NCBI RefSeq assembly: GCF_039555335.1
Contig: NC_092628.1
Span: 60,065,547 to 60,129,546 of the forward strand
Source: Amphiura filiformis
Taxonomy: Eukaryota > Echinodermata > Ophiuroidea > Amphilepidida > Amphiuridae
Length of the DNA: 64,000 nt
Direction: 5' to 3'
A program made the position numbers and the translations under genes. Shown here in pieces: positions 59,404 to 64,000 of this stretch (position 1 is its first letter; every line of letters starts with the position of its first letter). The notes under the pieces were generated by a model. That model was not told where the DNA came from. It did no database searches and saw nothing but the letters and a program-made list of their open reading frames with translations.

Positions 59404-62400
59404 ATGGCATCATCAGGGGAAGATCATACATGGGATGTGATTGTTATTGGAGCAGGTATAGCAGGAATGACAGCAGCATATAGGATTCTACAAGCAGATC
59501 AAAATGCTAGAGTTTTGGTACTAGAAGCTAAAGGTGTGTATGGTAAACTGTTGTCTTTCTTTCTTTACCAAAATACTTAAATGAGCAAGGGTCAGGGATG
59601 TTAATAGTGATCCTAAGGCTGGATAAAATATTTGTGTGGTTCCAGTCACCCGACTGATTCCTTCTCAACCCTGCCAACCCAAAATATTTTTCAGTACTGG
59701 AACAAAAATATATTAGGATTCTGGCTTCCCTGAACTACTGACTTATACACCCAAGGCAAAACATTTTTAGCTTTTGTATATGTTCTAAATTCTAGTTCCA
59801 TTAGTATACATGGCATAGATTGTGATTTTTGCATACATTATCTGAGACTTTCATTGTGGCTTTACTTTGATAATCTATAGTTTTTGGCAAAGTTCTTCAG
59901 TGAACTGTCAATTTGGGGCTGTTTACAGCGTAAGCAGAGAAGTGGAGTTCTAATTGGCTAATTGAATCACATTACATTGCCACCTGATTCGCTGATCAGG
60001 CATGACTTTTACGCAATAATTAGGAATATATGGTGATATTAGGAGTGCCATCACTGTGCATTAGATGTCTAATGACATTAATTGATATTTGACTACATGG
60101 AGCTGATTGAAAATTAGGTGGTTTTGTAAAATTTGTATATATGTCAAGAGCAAGGCAATTAATTGTCACAATTAAAAAAGTATGTGATAGCTAAGTTATT
60201 TTTGAATCATATCAACTTTAGAGTATTTAGTTCTGCTTAGTTCAGGCAATAAAATACCACCAAAATTAAAGTTTCCAATGATACAGTACTTTCAGGGACA
60301 TCCTGTAGTAAGGCACTTGAATTTTTTAAGTTTGGTGGTTTTAAAGAAAAAAAGCATTTAGGGCTCATATTGAAATTCCCTTACACAGGAAGGTGTGCGC
60401 CATCCTGCAGCTTTCCTGCCTTCTTTCTGTGTGAAAACGTGGTAGGGTATTTCAATATGAGCATTTAGATTGTGTTACTTTCAGATCGTGTTGGTGGTCG
60501 CACAGATACTCTGGAAATGAACGCTGCTTTGGGAAAGGATGTATGGGATCTAGGTGGACAGTGGGTTGGGAGGTAAGTATGTAACAAAAGCTAAGGAGTA
60601 ATTATGAACAAAAAATGATTCACAGACTTGGATATACTTTTGCACACAAGATAAAGTTTAAACGTTAAAATATCTGAAATGTAAACATTTGTCTTATTAA
60701 GCAGCCTCCCACCATATTAAATAGACAGGTTGCTAAGGGCAAAATTAATGTCTATGCTATAAATGTAGTAGCTTTAAAAGCTATATAATAGTTAAAGTAA
60801 TAAGTAAGGATACAGTAACACATGTTTCAGCTCTGAGGACACCGATAGGTTTCTTTGTTAGGTCAAATTTAAGATGGGCAGCAGTTTTATTTAAATGATT
60901 CGTAGCTAAGATACTAATGAAGACTGAGTAATTCATGATTGTTTTGTTCAAATTTTTAATAAGTACCGTAACATTTCTGCATTTTATCCTAGAACTCAAC
61001 ATCACATGCTATGGCTCATGGAAGAGCTTGGCATAACCAAATACCCACAATACACTGCTGGACGGAAAGTGTTACGACTAAGTGATGACAAGATTCGTAG
61101 CTATACAACCAGCATACCAACGCTACCTTTGATGTCACTCATAGATCTACATAGGTTTATGTCTGCGGTAAGTTACAAGTAGGGATAAATGGTTTTGTAT
61201 AAGTGATGACAAGATGCGTAGCTATACAACCAGCATACCAACGCTACCATTGATGTCACTTATAGATCTACATAGGTTTATGTCTGCGGTAAGTTACAAG
61301 TAGGGATAAATGGTTTTGTATAAGTGATGACGAGATTCGTAGCTATACAACCAGCATACCAACGCTACCATTGATGTCACTCATTGATCTACATAGGTTT
61401 ATGTCCGCGGTAAGTTACAAGTAGGCATAAATGGTTTTGTATAAGTGATGACAAGATTCGTACCTATACAACCAGCATACCAACGCTACCATTGATGTCA
61501 CTCATTGATCTACATAGGTTTATGTCTGCGGTAAGTTACAAGTAGACATAAATGGTATACAAATATTGACTGCTTTATATTCTGGACATGGTTAAAATTA
61601 TAGGCCCAAGGTGATCTCAAAACCATGCTATACCAAGGATTGAACCAGATATCTCTCGCCTAAACAAAGGATGTCATTTCAAAGTTGCCATTCTGCAATG
61701 CATTGTTTATAAAAATATTTATGTCCTAACTGTCATAACATAACATGTCACATCATATATATGTGACCGTTCAGGTCGAAACGCTCGTAAAGTCGGCCCC
61801 TGGTCAAATTTGTTTTATTCCGTGTTTAGAAAATATATATCATAAGCTTTACAATGATTTATCATTTGACTTCAAACGATATCCAGAAGCGGAGTTATAA
61901 CTTGTTAAACTTTGCTCCTTCAGTAAAAGGTACATTATTTTGGCACTACATTATTTCTTTTTTTCCACATTGCTGGTATTAAATATCAAATGGTCATAAT
62001 TGGCGGTCACTTCAAATCATCCCTAACTGAACGAGGTTCAGGAATGTCCTCTCATTGTTAATTGTTTGTTAACCCACCACTTGAACAGGATTTAGCCAAA
62101 GCAAACAAAGACTTAAGCTTTTTACTAATGCTATACATAAGTATAAGCTTATTATCCTCTTCAAAAATAGGATTAAAGATTGGTGTTTGACTGGACTAAA
62201 ATGAGAAATATGTTGGACAAATATTAGGGACATACGAATACAACCTCTTTGCATATTTTGCACTGTAACTCGAAATACAATTTGCCGACTTAACAAGTGG
62301 TTTGAGATGGATGGTCACATATTTGTTTGTTTTCTTTGGTTATGTTGTAATTGTTGCCTTTGTTCCTCACCGTTTATTCACTAGGTGGATAGGATGGCTA

Positions 62401-63987
62401 AAACTGTTCCGATTGATGACCCAAGAAAAGCTGTGTATGCAGAAGAATGGGATAGCATTACTCTAGAAACACTCATGAGAAGGCTAATGTGGACACAGAG
62501 TAAGTAAATAATAGCAGCAAGCCTCAATATACTTTTAAAAAAAATCTTCTTGGGCCCCTGTGATTTAACTGGGGGTGGCTACTTTAGGATTCTGGAAGCT
62601 AAATGCCCACAATCCCCATTTATTTTGAGCCACAAGCCTTGAAATAGTTTTCTTTGGAGCGTTAATTTCTTTTTAAAATAGCATCCATAATTTAATTTTT
62701 AAGGGCTATTTTGGGGATTTTTGGGACAACAGCCCTTAGCCCCTTGCTATTTTGAGCCCTGCTAGTAGCTTGGGATTTCAAAAGATTTTGGGAAAAAATG
62801 TGACAAAGTCAGAGAAAATATTTTCATAAAAAATCCTTGAGGTAGCTTGATGGACTCTGAGAAAACAGCCTTTTCTTAAGATTCCGCCATCATTTTGGGA
62901 GTCCATTTAATTTCTCTAAGACTCAGGCATATTCAACATTGAGGAGAATCCATCAATTCTATTAAGGATGTCTGCTGAAAATCTGATGGAATTCTGCAAG
63001 ATGTGACAAAAATTGAAGACATGTGACGTAATCCATTCAATTTCACACATAGACAGCTGCATTACAGAAGTTGCAGAAACTTTTTAGTTTTCTGAAATCA
63101 GTAGATTTCCAGTACAGCAATATGTAATAGTTAAATATGGTCCAACTTCTTTCCAGTTGACTGTTATACTTACAACCAAAGGCTTGTGTCTACAACCCTT
63201 TCAAACACAAGGGGGCAAGCAGACAAGCAGTAACAAGTACCAGTGGCGGATTTAGAGCGGGGCGCACGCGGCGCGCGCCCCCTCTATTTTGTGCAGATCG
63301 GCGCCTGACTCTGTGTATTTCGGCAGAGTGGCGCCTGACTTTGTGTGGGCGCCGAGCCGCGGCGGCGGTGGCGGTGGCTCGGCGCCCCCTCTATTGAAAA
63401 TTCCTGGATCCGCCCCTGAGTACTAATGAGATCACATGAAATTGTGCCTGTCTTTTGGTACATCTCTACCACTGCCCCCCCAATTCAATGTTGGACAAAG
63501 CCATGTTGTCAGCAGGTCCGTGAGACCCTCCAACATTGAAAGACGGGAAGTGGGGAAGGGTGGGTTACAGCGCAGTCTCTACTTCAAATTCATGACAGAC
63601 CGGTATCACTCACTTTCATACTATTGGAACAACATGCATTAGAATTGTTTTGAGCGAGTGTGCCAAGTACTTTGTTGTTTCATCTCACTGTGGTAGTCAA
63701 AACTGTCAGTTTTCAACTACTGAGTAAAAATATGCCATCCTGAAACATTTGAGACAAGTATTTTGGTAAGCACCTTGTATTGACATAATTTTGTTTGCCT
63801 TTGTGTCATTATTTGTTAACATTGATCAGCTGCAAGAGATGCAGTTGAAGCTGCAGTAGGTGTAGTAGCAGGTACAAAACCTAGGATGATATCATTACTG
63901 TATTATGCATTGTATACACAATCTGCTGGAGGTACAGAGGCATTGGTAGACACTAAAGAAGGATGTGCAGAGGAATTCAGAATCAAT
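59404..63987 (+). CDS. monoamine oxidase-like flavin amine oxidase (5' part, five exons)
   Basis: Flavin amine oxidases of the MAO type oxidatively deaminate amines with FAD, usually at the mitochondrial outer membrane. Exons: 59404-59533, 60485-60572, 60993-61167, 62385-62499, 63830-63987; phases agree and give 222 residues. The start is ACCATGG, nine bases after an acceptor. Residues 11-22 hold the FAD-binding VIGAGIAG (GxGxxG), followed by VLVLEAKDRVGGR (E41 for ribose, GGR) and DLGGQWVGRTQ (MAO: DVGGAYVGPTQ). Further on, WDSITLETL and WTQTARDAVEAAVGVVAGT and QSAGGTEALVD align with the MAO substrate-domain region. The rest, including the C-terminal part where MAO attaches FAD to Cys and the membrane anchor, is beyond the window, so MAO proper cannot be separated from a paralogous amine oxidase. 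The 3' end of exon 3 is tandemly repeated in the next intron. Confidence 0.93.
60361..60462. mobile_element. foldback element in oxidase intron 1
   Basis: The left end GGGCTCATATTGAAATTCCC and the right end GGGTATTTCAATATGAGC are inverted. ATTTAG occurs directly outside both ends, a probable target duplication. It lies 22 bp upstream of exon 2, within reach of its branch-point region. Confidence 0.75.
61081..61555 (+). repeat. 121-bp tandem array of exon 3 end plus splice donor
   Basis: Four copies begin at 61081, 61202, 61323 and 61444; the last is partial. Each contains the last 87 bp of exon 3 (from AGTGATGAC), the donor GCG/GTAAGTTACAAGTAG and the first part of the intron. Copies differ by only a few substitutions each. 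Only copy 1 is the real exon. The exon-like parts of copies 2-4 stay open in the same frame, but they have no good acceptor in front. Confidence 0.95.
61556..62384 (+). other. oxidase intron 3, remainder
   Basis: Nothing recognised. It ends in the acceptor TTTATTCACTAG before exon 4. Confidence 0.5.
63241..63418. mobile_element. very GC-rich TIR element in oxidase intron 4
   Basis: The left end CAGTGGCGGATTTAGAGCGG and the right end TTCCTGGATCCGCCCCTG are inverted relatives. AGTAC lies directly outside both ends. The interior is rich in GGCGC words, with a short internal direct repeat (GGCGCCTGACT, twice). It resembles the hAT-type CAGNGGCGGA termini. Confidence 0.8.
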
Positions 63988-64000
63988 GTGAGCATTGAGG

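Noticed and set aside
61202-61555. Copies 2-4 of the exon 3 repeat as extra cassette exons
   Set aside because: No pyrimidine tract with AG precedes them, and inclusion would not keep the frame.

Overview
The window looks like a piece of an invertebrate deuterostome nuclear genome. It is AT-rich, genes are sparse, and coding exons are interrupted by introns with GT...AG borders. Most of the DNA is decayed transposons, foldback elements and satellites. An ambulacrarian (echinoderm or hemichordate) or another marine invertebrate fits the gene types and the repeat style, but this is inference; nothing in the window fixes the species.

Three protein-coding genes can be supported. (1) 21.5-22.5 kb, plus strand: a single-exon DCUN1D3-like gene (cullin neddylation co-factor) with an N-terminal lipidation motif and the C-terminal cullin-binding patch. 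One extra base at about 22086 breaks its frame. (2) 46.4-53.4 kb, minus strand: a small THAP-domain (C2CH zinc finger) protein in at least three exons, with an HCF-1-binding-type DHTY motif and a C-terminal coiled coil. (3) 59.4-64.0 kb, plus strand, running off the window: the first five exons (222 residues) of a flavin-containing monoamine oxidase-like gene. The three genes show no sign of acting together.

Intron 1 of the THAP gene (5.1 kb) carries a CR1-like LINE on the minus strand, split in two by an RTE-like LINE on the plus strand. Its other intron holds a TTAA-flanked palindromic element and a LINE 3' tail. In the oxidase gene, the end of exon 3 and its splice donor are repeated in a 121-bp tandem array running into intron 3.

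The rest, region by region: 0-21 kb is intergenic or 5' flank with a series of short terminal-inverted-repeat elements. Several of these have intact target duplications (2.5, 6.3, 7.1 kb); there is also a 1.1-kb element with 28-bp inverted ends at 16.4 kb and a TTCAA pentamer satellite at 18 kb. 22.5-35 kb holds a near-perfect long palindrome (25.0 kb), more foldbacks, and two weak unrecognised ORFs. 35.6-37.7 kb is a 29-bp minisatellite of about 70 units with 122-bp and 102-bp higher-order periods. 37.9-45.8 kb is dense in G-run-rich hAT-like non-autonomous elements and foldbacks. 54.9-56.0 kb is a TIR element with a second TIR element nested inside it. No RNA gene, CRISPR array or prokaryotic-type operon was seen.
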